Below, piece after piece: positions 1 through 6,927 of a DNA stretch of 14,030 nt. The position numbers and the translations under genes were made by a program. The notes under the pieces are model-generated. The model saw only the letters and a program-made list of their open reading frames with translations, had not been told where the DNA came from and made no database searches. Positions within the stretch are counted from its first letter, which is position 1; each line of letters begins with the position of its first letter. Source of the DNA: Acetobacteraceae bacterium (GTDB taxonomy: Bacteria; Pseudomonadota; Alphaproteobacteria; Acetobacterales; Acetobacteraceae); the NCBI GenBank assembly GCA_947478535.1, contig CANJXD010000098.1, forward strand, positions 1 through 14,030, written 5' to 3'.

Positions 1-388
1 ATGCCGTGGCGATGAGGGCGGCGACATCGACCTGCGCGCCCTGGCTGAACATCACCCCCGCCGGGTTCACCAGCGCCACCCCGCCATTGGAGGTGAGGCG
101 CCCGGCGATGGCGGAGGGATCGCCTCCGGTCACCCGTTGCAGGGACCAGGAACCGGCGGTGGGCTGGCGGATATCGACCCGATGCCGCGCACCGATATCG
201 AATCGCTGCCATTCCAGTACGGCGCGGTCGCTGCCCTGCGTCACCTGGGTGAGGCTGCCGGATTGCGCGATGCTCGCCTGTCCTTCGACCACGCGACCAC
301 CCTGCGGCCGCGCATCCAGCGCCTGGGCGGCGGCGGGCTGCGGGGCCAAGGCCAGGGCAAGCGGCAGCAGGAATGGGGGACGGGCCAT
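1..388 (-). CDS. Two-partner-secretion exoprotein, N-terminal part (filamentous haemagglutinin-type, TPS domain); runs off the window
   Basis: This frame stays open from an ATG at 388 to the window edge, giving 129 residues of a longer protein. Residues 1-21 look like a Sec signal peptide: a Pro/Leu/Ala-rich core ending in AAAQA. The next ~100 residues match the haemagglutination-activity (TPS) domain: VVEGQASI (33-40), VLEWQRFDIGA (57-67), VTGGDPSAIAGRL (86-98), then LVNPAGVMF (106-114), the counterpart of the NPNG(I/V) motif read by the outer-membrane partner. In this family the domain targets a large beta-helical protein through a TpsB (FhaC/ShlB) pore to the surface or medium. The partner and the passenger lie outside the window, so adhesin, cytolysin or contact-dependent toxin cannot be told apart. 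No clear Shine-Dalgarno precedes the ATG; a GTG further upstream in frame is possible but would spoil the signal peptide. It is divergent from the nitroreductase, with a 144-base gap. Confidence 0.85.
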   Translation of the reverse strand, partial: MARPPFLLPLALALAPQPAAAQALDARPQGGRVVEGQASIAQSGSLTQVTQGSDRAVLEWQRFDIGARHRVDIRQPTAGSWSLQRVTGGDPSAIAGRLTSNGGVALVNPAGVMFSQGAQVDVAALIATA

Positions 389-532
389 GCCGCATCTTGC
401 CGGTGCAGGGACCCAACCGGAAGCTGAAAATAAGCCCACGCCATACACGCAGTGATGGCTGCGGTGGCCCCGCATTGCGCACCATGCCGGGCCGCGACAG
501 GATGCGCCCCGCCTGAGGGGGAGACGGACGGC

Positions 533-1204
533 ATGGATGTGCTTGAGGCGCTGGCCACGCGCCGGAGCATTCGCGGCTTCCGGCCGGACCCGGTGCCGCG
601 TGCGACCGTGGAGGCCATCCTGCGCGCCGCCGCCCGCGCGCCCTCGGGGTCCAATATCCAGCCCTGGCGCGTGCGCGTGACGGTAGGGGCGGAGAAGCAG
701 GCGCTGACCACCGCGCTGGTCGCCGCGCATGATGCGGGGGCGAAGGTGCCGCGGGATTACCACTACTATCCCCGGGTGTGGCGGGAGCCCTATCTGGCGC
801 GGCGGCGGGCCTGCGGGCTTGGCCTGTACAAGCTGGCCGGCGTGGCGCGGGGCGATGACGCGGCGGCGCATGCCCAGCGCGGGCGGAACTTCGCCTTTTT
901 CGGCGCGCCGGTCGGGCTGTTCTTCACCATCGACCGGGATCTCGAACAGGGCTCCTGGCTCGATTTCGGGATGTTTCTTCAGTCGATCATGCTGGCCGCC
1001 CGCGGGCATGGACTCGATACCTGCGCGCAGGCGGCCTTCTGCGATCATCATGACGTGGTCCGCGCGCAGCTCGGCCTGGCCGATGACCAGGCGCTGGTCT
1101 GCGGCATGTCGCTCGGCGTGGCGGACCCGGATGTGCCGGCGAATGCGCTGGTGACGGACCGCGAGGCGCTGGAGAATTTCGTCACCTTCGGCCCTGGGGC
1201 GTGA
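533..1204 (+). CDS. Nitroreductase-family FMN oxidoreductase
   Basis: A 223-residue protein of the FMN-dependent nitroreductase family, which reduces nitro, quinone or enone substrates with NAD(P)H in the cytosol. The N-terminus has the FMN-phosphate motif RRSIRGF (10-16), followed by APSGSNIQPW (36-45), both typical of this fold. GMFLQSIMLAARGHGLDTC and CGMSLGVADPD match the usual C-terminal half. Length is normal (about 200-225). The frame is open upstream to 452, but ATG 533 is chosen because GGAGA (520-524) sits 8 bases before it and family homology starts there. The stop overlaps the GTG start of the MFS gene (GTGA), so the two are probably translationally coupled. That suggests an enzyme-transporter pair for an organic acid or nitro/aromatic compound; the substrate is unknown. 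Confidence 0.92.
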   Translation: MDVLEALATRRSIRGFRPDPVPRATVEAILRAAARAPSGSNIQPWRVRVTVGAEKQALTTALVAAHDAGAKVPRDYHYYPRVWREPYLARRRACGLGLYKLAGVARGDDAAAHAQRGRNFAFFGAPVGLFFTIDRDLEQGSWLDFGMFLQSIMLAARGHGLDTCAQAAFCDHHDVVRAQLGLADDQALVCGMSLGVADPDVPANALVTDREALENFVTFGPGA

Positions 1205-2433
1205 CCGGCGCGGAGGCCTCGCATTACGACAGCCGGCGCAGCTGGATCAGGCTGGCGGCGATCGTCGCGCTGTCCACGCTGGGCGGCGCGGGGATGTGGT
1301 CCGTGGTGGTGGCGCTGCCCTTCGTGCAGGCCGAGTTCGGCGCGACGCGGGCCGAGGCCTCGCTGCCCTATACGCTGACCATGGTGGGCTTCGCCGCCGG
1401 CGGCATCCTGATGGGGCGCCTGTCCGACCGCTACGGGGTGATGAAGCCTGTGATGGGCGGGGCGGTGGTGATGGGGGCCGGCTACATCCTGGCGGGGATG
1501 GCACCCAGCCTCGCGCTGTTCGCCCTCGCCCAGGGGGTGATGATCGGGATGCTGGGCTCGTCGGCCGCCTTCGGGCCGCTGATGGCCGATGCCTCGCTGT
1601 GGTTCCGCCGGCGGCGGGGCATCGCGGTGGCGCTGGCGGCGGCGGGGAACTACCTGGCCGGGGTTGTCTGGCCGCCGCTGCTGACGGTGCTGATCGGCCA
1701 TTGGGGCTGGCGCGTCGCCCACATCGTCGTCGGTGTGATCGTGCTGGTGGCGATGCCGCCGCTGGCGCTGATGCTGCGGGCGCGGGCACCGGGGAGTGCG
1801 ACGCGGGTGGCGCCGGTGGCGGGGGTGGCGGCGCGGGTGGACCGGCCGCTCGGCTTCTCGAAGAACGCGCTGACCGGCATCCTCGGCTTCGCCGGCATTG
1901 GCTGCTGCATCGCCATGGCCATGCCGCAGGTCCATATCGTCGCCTATTGCGGGGACCTCGGCTACGGCGTGGCGCGGGGGACGGAGATGCTGTCCCTCAT
2001 GCTCGCCTGCGGCATCGTCTCCCGCATCGCATCGGGGTTCATCGCGGACCGGATCGGCGGGCTCAGGACGCTGCTGCTGGGGTCCCTGCTGCAGGCCGTG
2101 GCGCTGGTGCTCTACCTGTTCTTCGACAGCATGGTGTCGCTCTACGTCATCTCCGCGCTGTTCGGGCTGTTCCAGGGCGGCATCGTGCCCTCCTACGCCA
2201 TCATCGTGCGGGAGCATTTCCCGGCGACGGAGGCGGGAACGCGGCTCGGTATCGTGTTGATGGCGACGCTGGCGGGGATGGCCTTGGGGGGCTGGGTTTC
2301 CGGGCTGATCTTCGACCTCACGGGCAGCTACGCCGCGGCCTTCCTGAACGGCACGTTCTGGAACGCGGTGAACATCCTCATCGTGACCACGCTGCTGCTG
2401 CGGGCGGAGCGGGCGAAGGGGAAGGCCGGCTAG
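1201..2433 (+). CDS. Major facilitator superfamily transporter, 12 membrane segments
   Basis: A 410-residue inner-membrane protein with about twelve hydrophobic segments. The first starts near residue 15 after a short polar N-terminus. The loop between segments 2 and 3 holds motif A, GRLSDRYG (72-79). The WFRRRRGIAVALAAAGN stretch (134-150) before segment 5 resembles monocarboxylate/oxalate-formate-type MFS proteins, and a second D-R-x-G loop (ADRIGG) lies in the C-terminal half. A central hydrophilic loop at about 193-220 separates two six-helix bundles. It begins with GTG overlapping the nitroreductase stop by 4 bases and relies on coupling rather than a strong Shine-Dalgarno. Its TAG stop directly abuts the TAA of the convergent methyltransferase gene, leaving no room for a terminator. 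A carboxylate or small organic substrate is a guess from family resemblance and neighbour. Confidence 0.92.
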   Translation: MTGAEASHYDSRRSWIRLAAIVALSTLGGAGMWSVVVALPFVQAEFGATRAEASLPYTLTMVGFAAGGILMGRLSDRYGVMKPVMGGAVVMGAGYILAGMAPSLALFALAQGVMIGMLGSSAAFGPLMADASLWFRRRRGIAVALAAAGNYLAGVVWPPLLTVLIGHWGWRVAHIVVGVIVLVAMPPLALMLRARAPGSATRVAPVAGVAARVDRPLGFSKNALTGILGFAGIGCCIAMAMPQVHIVAYCGDLGYGVARGTEMLSLMLACGIVSRIASGFIADRIGGLRTLLLGSLLQAVALVLYLFFDSMVSLYVISALFGLFQGGIVPSYAIIVREHFPATEAGTRLGIVLMATLAGMALGGWVSGLIFDLTGSYAAAFLNGTFWNAVNILIVTTLLLRAERAKGKAG

Positions 2434-3138
2434 TTACACTGCCTCGGCGACGATGCGGCGGCGGAGGGTGATGGCGCCTGCGGGCATGGCGGAAAACATA
2501 TCCTTCTCCGCCTCCATGATCGCAACGCCTGCGAGACGGGGCGCCAGGAAGCGGCCGGTGCGCTCGATCGTCGGCAAGGCGGGCTGGAGGAAGCGCAGCG
2601 CGTAGGGCGGCACGAACAGCGCCGTGTCTCGGCGCTCCACCCGGAACAGATGCCGCGTCAGCAACCGCTGCAACTGCCCGGCGGAATAGGGATGCCCATG
2701 CCCGAAGGGCGTGCGTTCCAGGTGTGCCCACATCCCCGTGCGGTTCGGCACCACCACCATCAGCCGCCCGTCGTCGCGCAGCACGCGCCAGGCTTCCCGC
2801 AGCAGGCGCCGGGTGTTCTCGGCCGCTTCCAGGCCGTGGACCAACAGGATGCGGTCGAAGCTGCTGTCGGGGAAGGGCAGCGCGTCCTCCTCCGCCACCA
2901 GGGGGCTGGACTCGGCCCAGGGGGGGGCAAGCGTGCCATGCGGCGGCGTCAGCGCCACCGTCAGCCGGGCCTCCCGCCGCCACAGCCCCAGATAGGGCGC
3001 GGCATAGCCGATGCCGAGCACGGCCATGCCCGGCAGCACCGGCCAGAGCCTGGCCAGCCTATCCCGCACCAGCCGCGCCGCCGTGTCCCCTCCCGGGGAG
3101 GCGTAGAAGCTATCGAGCCCATGGACCTCGGTCGTCAT
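2434..3138 (-). CDS. Class I SAM-dependent methyltransferase, type 11, with atypical motif I
   Basis: A 234-residue cytosolic protein with the Methyltransf_11 pattern: LPFPDSSFDRILLVHGLEAA (motif II/post-II region, about 87-107) and the WRVLRDDGRLMVVVPNRTGMW segment that closes the Rossmann core. Motif I, normally VLDxGxGxG, reads VLGIGYAAPYL (40-50), so the acidic residue and second glycines are altered. The opening LDSFYASPGGDTAARL is characteristic of the group that alphaproteobacteria carry divergent to gloB, as here (62-base gap). The substrate of this group is not established to my knowledge. The C-terminus (PAGAITLRRRIVAEAV) is basic. The sequence upstream of ATG 3138 shows no Shine-Dalgarno, so translation may be leaderless or weak. 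Its stop is convergent and immediately adjacent to that of the MFS gene. Confidence 0.85.
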   Translation of the reverse strand: MTTEVHGLDSFYASPGGDTAARLVRDRLARLWPVLPGMAVLGIGYAAPYLGLWRREARLTVALTPPHGTLAPPWAESSPLVAEEDALPFPDSSFDRILLVHGLEAAENTRRLLREAWRVLRDDGRLMVVVPNRTGMWAHLERTPFGHGHPYSAGQLQRLLTRHLFRVERRDTALFVPPYALRFLQPALPTIERTGRFLAPRLAGVAIMEAEKDMFSAMPAGAITLRRRIVAEAV

Positions 3139-3161
3139 GCCGGAGATATAGGGGCTATCCG

Positions 3162-3177
3162 CCCCGTTTTGACGGGG
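3162..3177. repeat. Small inverted repeat in the divergent methyltransferase-gloB gap
   Basis: CCCCGT (3162-3167) and ACGGGG (3172-3177) form a perfect 6-bp inverted repeat around TTTG. It lies in the middle of the 62-base divergent gap, where promoters of both genes must overlap. It could be an operator or a leader hairpin. No T-run follows on either strand long enough to make it a terminator. Confidence 0.35.
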
Positions 3178-3200
3178 TATCGCATAGGGAGGCCGGAGAG

Positions 3201-3935
3201 ATGTCGATGAAGGTGGAAGCGGTTCCCTGCCTTGAGGACAATTACCTCTGGCTGCTCAAGGACGGGCCGACCGGCGCGGTCGCGATCTGCGACCCCGGGG
3301 AGGCCGGACCCGCGATCGCCGCGGTGGAAGCGGCGGGTGGCGTGCTCGACCTGATCCTGCTGACGCATCATCACGGGGACCACGTGAACGGGGTGGCGGA
3401 ACTCAAGGCGCGCTTCCCCGGTGCCAAGATCGTCGGCGCCGCGCTCGATGCGCATCGCCTGCCGCCTTGCGACGTGCTGGTGGCGGAGGGCGACCATGTG
3501 AAGCTCGGCGCGGCGGAGGCGGTGGTGATGCACCTGCCCGGCCACACCACGGGGCATATCGCCTTTCATTTCTCGGCCGATCATGTGCTGCTGTGCGGCG
3601 ATATCGTCTTCGCGCTGGGCTGCGGGCGGCCGCTGGAAGCGGGGGGGATGGAGGCGCTGTATCATTCCTTCCGGCGCCGGGCGAAGCTGCCGGCGAATAC
3701 GCGCTTCTGCTGCGGGCATGAATACACCGAGACGAATGCCCGCTTCGCCATGACGATCGAGCCCGACAACAAGGCGCTGCGGGCGGAAGCCGAGGCGGCG
3801 GCCGCGTTGCGCGCCGCTGGCCGGCCGACAGTGCCGACGACGCTGGCGCAGGAGATGTCCGGCAACCCGTATTTCCGCGCCCGCGACCTGGCGGAATTCA
3901 CCGCGCGGCGGGAAGCGAAGAACCACTTCCGCTGA
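3201..3935 (+). CDS. gloB: Hydroxyacylglutathione hydrolase (glyoxalase II)
   Basis: A 244-residue metallo-beta-lactamase-fold enzyme that hydrolyses S-lactoylglutathione to D-lactate and glutathione, the second step of methylglyoxal detoxification. The dinuclear metal ligands are all visible: THHHGDH (55-61), H115 in LPGHTTGH, D134 in LCGDIVFALGCGRPLEG-like context, and H173 in CCGHEYTETNARFA. The GCGRP-(F/L)EG region and the C-terminal R-E-x-K-NHFR tail are glyoxalase II hallmarks that separate it from other lactamase-fold hydrolases. ATG 3201 is 7 bases after GGGAGG (3188-3193); ATG 3207 after GGAGAG is an alternative, differing by two residues. It is followed after 12 bases by another methyltransferase gene, and is divergent from a third conserved neighbour. 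Confidence 0.96.
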   Translation: MSMKVEAVPCLEDNYLWLLKDGPTGAVAICDPGEAGPAIAAVEAAGGVLDLILLTHHHGDHVNGVAELKARFPGAKIVGAALDAHRLPPCDVLVAEGDHVKLGAAEAVVMHLPGHTTGHIAFHFSADHVLLCGDIVFALGCGRPLEAGGMEALYHSFRRRAKLPANTRFCCGHEYTETNARFAMTIEPDNKALRAEAEAAAALRAAGRPTVPTTLAQEMSGNPYFRARDLAEFTARREAKNHFR

Positions 3936-3947
3936 GGAGTCGCGCCG

Positions 3948-4553
3948 GTGAGCACAAGCACCGCCTGGGATGAACGCTATGCCGGCGGTGACTTCCAGTT
4001 CGGGGATGCGCCGAACCGTTACCTCGAATCTCTGGCGCCCCGGCTGCGGCCGGGGATGCGGGCGCTGGCGCTCGGCGATGGGGAAGGGCGGAACGGCGTC
4101 TGGCTGGCCGAACGCGGATTGCTGGTGACATCGCTCGACTGGTCCGCCGCCGGGTCCGCCAAGACGGTGGCGCTGGCGGCGCGGCGCGGGGTGGGGGTGG
4201 TGACCGTCACGGCGGATGCGGCGGCCTGGACCTATCCGGACGGCGGGTTCGACCTGGTGGCGTGGATCTACCTGCATCTGCCGCCCGCGGACCGCGCCGC
4301 GGCCGCGGCGGGGGCCGTGCGGGCGCTCGCGCCGGGTGGGCTGCTGGCGCTGGAATGCTTCACCCCGGCCCAGCAGGGCCGCCGCAGCGGTGGGCCGAAG
4401 ATGCCGGAGCTGCTGTGGTCCCGCGCCATCGTCGAGGATCTGTTCGGCGGCCTGGAGGTGCTGGACCTGCTGGAAGGCACCGTGACGCTGGATGAAGGCC
4501 CGCGCCACCAGGGCCGCGCGGAGGTGGTACGGGCGCTGCTCCGCAAGCCCTGA
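3948..4553 (+). CDS. Small class I SAM-dependent methyltransferase (TehB-like)
   Basis: A 201-residue cytosolic methyltransferase. The start WDERYAGGDFQFGDAPNRYL (7-26) and motif I ALALGDGEGRNGVWLAERG (39-57) match the TehB/thiopurine-methyltransferase-like subgroup, often annotated as tellurite-resistance-like. GGFDLVAWIYLHLPPADR and LAPGGLLALECFTPAQQG are motif II-III regions. The GTG start lies 8 bases after AGGAG (3935-3939), which itself overlaps the gloB stop region, so the two genes form an operon. The pairing suggests a role in electrophile or metalloid stress alongside glyoxalase II, but that is inference. The real substrate is unknown. Confidence 0.88.
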   Translation: MSTSTAWDERYAGGDFQFGDAPNRYLESLAPRLRPGMRALALGDGEGRNGVWLAERGLLVTSLDWSAAGSAKTVALAARRGVGVVTVTADAAAWTYPDGGFDLVAWIYLHLPPADRAAAAAGAVRALAPGGLLALECFTPAQQGRRSGGPKMPELLWSRAIVEDLFGGLEVLDLLEGTVTLDEGPRHQGRAEVVRALLRKP

Positions 4554-4610
4554 AGGTCCCGCCCACCGCCTGCGCCGCCGTTAACAAGGCTGTTGCGGAT
4601 GCGGCGTCAT

Positions 4611-4674
4611 CTGTCCTGGCACGAAGATCGTGCCGGCCCGGAAAACCCGGGTTCGGCAGCCCAGGACAGGAGAG
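4611..4674 (+). promoter_or_regulatory. Structured 5' leader of the 77-residue gene, touching its ribosome binding site
   Basis: CTGTCCTGG (4611-4619) is perfectly complementary to CCAGGACAG (4661-4669). Between them sit two further hairpins: GGCACGA/TCGTGCC (4618-4624 with 4628-4634, competing for two bases of the outer stem) and CCCGG/CCGGG (4637-4641 with 4647-4651). The result is a three-way-junction-like fold. The outer stem's 3' arm ends inside the Shine-Dalgarno AGGAGAG (4668-4674), six bases before the GTG start. This could be a cis-regulatory element controlling translation. No known riboswitch class is recognised, and no promoter is clear; TTAACA (4581-4586) is a weak -35 candidate. 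Confidence 0.45.
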
Positions 4675-4680
4675 TGGATC

Positions 4681-4914
4681 GTGGCGAACCAGAATGTGAT
4701 GACGCAGGACGCGTCCTTCTATGAGCCCGTTGCTGTGGGCAAGGGCAGTGAGGGTTTCAGCATCGACTTCGTGACCGAGGCCGGTCGCCACGTGATGCTG
4801 CGGATGAACGACACCGCCGCCGTGCAACTGGCCGCGCTGGTCAATGCCTGCATCGTCTCCCCGGGCACCAAGGCGGCGAAACCCCGCCGCCGCGCCCAGC
4901 ACGCGATGGCGTGA
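4681..4914 (+). CDS. Small protein of unknown function, 77 residues
   Basis: I do not recognise this protein. GTG 4681 is chosen because AGGAGAG (4668-4674) is six bases upstream; the frame is open further back to 4630 but that part is leader sequence. The product has a polar N-terminus, a probable beta-rich middle (GFSIDFVTEAGRHVMLRMND, 25-44), a hydrophobic helix (AAVQLAALVNACIV, 46-59) and a short basic tail (KAAKPRRRAQ). There is no signal peptide. The alternation of GFSIDFVTEAGRHVMLRM suggests a small alpha/beta domain, possibly nucleic-acid binding through the Arg/Lys tail, but this is only appearance. It ends 9 bases from the convergent stop of the EamA transporter gene. Codon use is like its neighbours. 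Confidence 0.75.
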   Translation: MANQNVMTQDASFYEPVAVGKGSEGFSIDFVTEAGRHVMLRMNDTAAVQLAALVNACIVSPGTKAAKPRRRAQHAMA

Positions 4915-4923
4915 GGCCGGGCC

Positions 4924-5772
4924 CTATTTTTTCGCCCGCGCCGCGATGAAGCCGCCGCCGGCGACCATCAAGGCTGCCGCCAGCACGCGCTGCGACAGCG
5001 CCCCTTCCCCCGCCGCGACCAGCAGCAGGGTGGAGGCGACCGGCGCGGCATAGGCGAGCGTGCCGAGCAGCCGGGGATCGCCGCGCTTCATGCCGACATC
5101 CCACAGGAAGAAGGCGGCGCCGAGCGGCCCCAGGCCGAGCAGCACCAGCGCCAGCCATTGCGCGGCATCGGGCGCGACCCAGGTCTCGAAGCCGAGATGG
5201 GCGACCAGGGCGCAGATGGCCGTCGCGATGCAGAAGCCGGCGACTGCCTCGGTCGGCACCTTCACGAGGCGCTTCGTCCCGGCGGTGACGGAAAACACCG
5301 CCCACACCACGGCACAGCCGGCCGCGGCCAGGAAGCCGGGGATCGCCTCGGGCGGGAAGCTCGCCCCGGCGCCCACCAGCAGCGCGCAGCCCGCGAAGCC
5401 GAGGCCGACGCCTGCCAGCCGCGCCGGGCCCAGGCGCAGGCCGCGCAGCGGGGCGGAGAGCAGCACGATCAGCAGTGGCCAAAGATAGTTGATGAGGTTC
5501 GCTTCCACCGCCGGCGCCAGGGCGAGGGCGATGAAGTACAGCGCGTGGTAGCCGAACAGCCCGCCCACGCCATGCACCCAGGCGATCGGCGGCTGGCGCA
5601 GCGCCCCAAGGCGCCCCTTGGCCGCGACGACGGCAAGACCCATGGCGCCACCCACGGCGAAGCCGATGGCGGTGATCTGCAAGGGTGGGATGCCGGCGGA
5701 AAGCCGCGACAGCAGCGCGAGAAAGGCCCAGAGGGCGAGGGCGCCGCAACCGGCGAGCGTGGCGGGTGACAT
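4924..5772 (-). CDS. EamA/DMT-family transporter, YddG-like exporter
   Basis: A 282-residue inner-membrane protein with about ten hydrophobic segments in two EamA repeats (about 1-135 and 145-280). EANLINYLWPLLIVL (90-104) and FFLWDVGMKRGDPRLLGTLAYAAPVASTLLL in the second half match the YddG branch of the drug/metabolite transporter superfamily, whose characterised members export aromatic amino acids and related metabolites. The C-terminus ends in a positive AARAKK, consistent with a cytosolic end. ATG 5772 is preceded by only a weak purine run. It is the last gene of a minus-strand series (phaB, YCII, AhpD-like), 59 bases after the AhpD-like stop. Substrate is not determinable here. Confidence 0.88.
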   Translation of the reverse strand: MSPATLAGCGALALWAFLALLSRLSAGIPPLQITAIGFAVGGAMGLAVVAAKGRLGALRQPPIAWVHGVGGLFGYHALYFIALALAPAVEANLINYLWPLLIVLLSAPLRGLRLGPARLAGVGLGFAGCALLVGAGASFPPEAIPGFLAAAGCAVVWAVFSVTAGTKRLVKVPTEAVAGFCIATAICALVAHLGFETWVAPDAAQWLALVLLGLGPLGAAFFLWDVGMKRGDPRLLGTLAYAAPVASTLLLVAAGEGALSQRVLAAALMVAGGGFIAARAKK

Positions 5773-5784
5773 CCGCCGCTTCTA

Positions 5785-5803
5785 CGCCGCCATGCCAGCG
5801 GCG
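5785..5803 (-). repeat. Intercistronic hairpin between the AhpD-like and EamA genes
   Basis: CGCCGC (5785-5790) and GCGGCG (5798-5803) pair perfectly around a 7-base loop, just upstream of the EamA start. There is no T-run, so it is not an intrinsic terminator. It may be an mRNA stability or processing element, or chance in GC-rich DNA. Confidence 0.25.
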
Positions 5804-5831
5804 CGAAGGCGGGGGTCTGGCGAACCCACAG

Positions 5832-6218
5832 CTACTCGAATTGCGGGTCCACCGGCACGCGCAGCGCCTCCGCCAGTCGGTTCGTCTCGGCGGCCATGCC
5901 GACGACGGCGAGCAATTCGCCGAACTGCGCGTCCGTCATCCCCTTGGCGCGGGCGGCGGCGCCGTGGCTCGCGGTGCAATAGGCGCAGCCGCTGGTCATG
6001 GAGGCCGCGAGGTAGAGCATTTCCTTCACCACGGGGTCGAGCGCGCCGGGGGCCATGACGCTGCGCAGGCTGTCCCAGGTGCGGCGAAGCAGCGCGGGAT
6101 CGACGGCCAGCGCCTTCCAGAAGTTGTTGACGTCAGCGACGCCGCGCGCGGCCATGATCTCCTCGAAGACGGCGCGGGCTTCCGGTGCGGCCTCGGCGTA
6201 TTCGATCAGCCTAGCCAC
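5832..6218 (-). CDS. Carboxymuconolactone decarboxylase / AhpD-like family protein
   Basis: A 128-residue protein with the AhpD-type redox core: E66, then CAYC (78-81) and H85 in GCAYCTASHGAAARAKG. This Glu-Cys-x2-Cys-x3-His arrangement is used by AhpD alkylhydroperoxidases to relay electrons or reduce peroxides; some relatives act on protocatechuate derivatives, but those usually lack the CxxC. The presence of both cysteines favours a redox/peroxidase role in the cytosol. The start is taken as GTG 6218, which overlaps the end of the upstream YCII gene by 8 bases, so translation is probably coupled. There is no strong Shine-Dalgarno of its own. Length is usual for single-domain members. Confidence 0.88.
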   Translation of the reverse strand: MARLIEYAEAAPEARAVFEEIMAARGVADVNNFWKALAVDPALLRRTWDSLRSVMAPGALDPVVKEMLYLAASMTSGCAYCTASHGAAARAKGMTDAQFGELLAVVGMAAETNRLAEALRVPVDPQFE

Positions 6219-6879
6219 GCGGCAGGGCCTTGTAGGGCAGAGGCCGGAGCGTGGTGCCGAACAGGGTGATGTCGCGCCACACTCCGCCGGTGACGTAGGG
6301 GTCTTCCCGCATCCAGTCGCGCGCCTCGGCGTGGGTGGTGTGACGGGTCACGGCGATGGAGCCGATCATGCGGGACGCCGTCGCATCGAGGATGGCGCCG
6401 CCGAACAGCAGCGTGCCATCGGTGGCCATCGGCGCCACGCGCGCGAAATGCGCGGGGCGCGCGGCGAGGCGGCGGTCCAGCGCCGCCGGGTCCCGGTCAT
6501 CCCAGGCGAGGGTGATGGTGTGGGTGCGCCCGGCGTGCAGGGGCGCATCCGGCGCGGGCCAGGGCTGGTAGGGCAGGGGGGCGATGCGGAAGGGGTGGGT
6601 TTCCACCCGCTGCCAGACGCCCTGGCTCGCGAAGGGCTCGGCCGCGAGATACGCATCCCGCGCCGCCGCATCGCCATCGATCACCATGAGCGAGCCCAGG
6701 CTGCGCCCGGCTTCATCATGCAGGGGCAGGCCGAGCAGCAGCCGGCCCGACGCGGCTTCCACCGTGATGGACGCAACATGGCGGTCCCGCGCCGCGGCGC
6801 GGCGAGCTGGCGCTTCGGCATCGGTACCATCGAAGGCGAGAATGATATGGGTCATGCGCCAGTCGTTCGTATCAGCCAT
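6211..6879 (-). CDS. Protein with two tandem YCII-like domains
   Basis: A 222-residue cytosolic protein that looks like an internal duplication of the YCII fold (normally about 95 residues, ferredoxin-like, related to muconolactone isomerase-type dimers). Half 1 (about 9-105) has HIILAFDGTDA, RHVASI, GRLLLGLPLHDEAGRSLGSLMVIDGDAAARDAYLAAEPFASQGVW split by the usual breaks. Half 2 (about 117-218) has ITLAWDDRDP, RPAHFARVAPMATDGTLLFGG, MIGSIAVTRH, ARDWMREDPYVTGGVW. Both end in PFRIAPLPY / TTLRPLPY. The function of most YCII proteins is unknown. ATG 6879 is used; ATG 6855, eight codons in, is equally possible and would start right at the domain. Neither has a clear Shine-Dalgarno. It overlaps the AhpD-like gene and lies 48 bases after phaB. 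Confidence 0.82.
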   Translation of the reverse strand: MADTNDWRMTHIILAFDGTDAEAPARRAAARDRHVASITVEAASGRLLLGLPLHDEAGRSLGSLMVIDGDAAARDAYLAAEPFASQGVWQRVETHPFRIAPLPYQPWPAPDAPLHAGRTHTITLAWDDRDPAALDRRLAARPAHFARVAPMATDGTLLFGGAILDATASRMIGSIAVTRHTTHAEARDWMREDPYVTGGVWRDITLFGTTLRPLPYKALPRG

Positions 6880-6927
6880 TCATGCGGGAGGATGGCAGGG
6901 GACGCGACGCGCCCTCTGCCGGGGTCC

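Noticed and set aside
389..532. Promoters in the divergent gap between the TPS exoprotein and the nitroreductase
   Set aside because: TTATTT-like sequence near 424-430 on the minus strand is a possible -10, but no convincing -35 partner was found on either strand.
1048..2217. A 389-codon minus-strand frame opposite the MFS gene, and a 372-codon plus frame opposite the NMT1 receptor (11007-12125)
   Set aside because: Both are antisense shadows with His/Gln/Asp/Arg-rich low-complexity translations and no recognisable domain.
3135..4508. A 457-codon open frame on the minus strand opposite gloB and the second methyltransferase
   Set aside because: His/Arg/Gln/Pro-rich composition with no family motifs, typical of an antisense shadow in GC-rich DNA; the plus-strand genes carry complete catalytic motifs.
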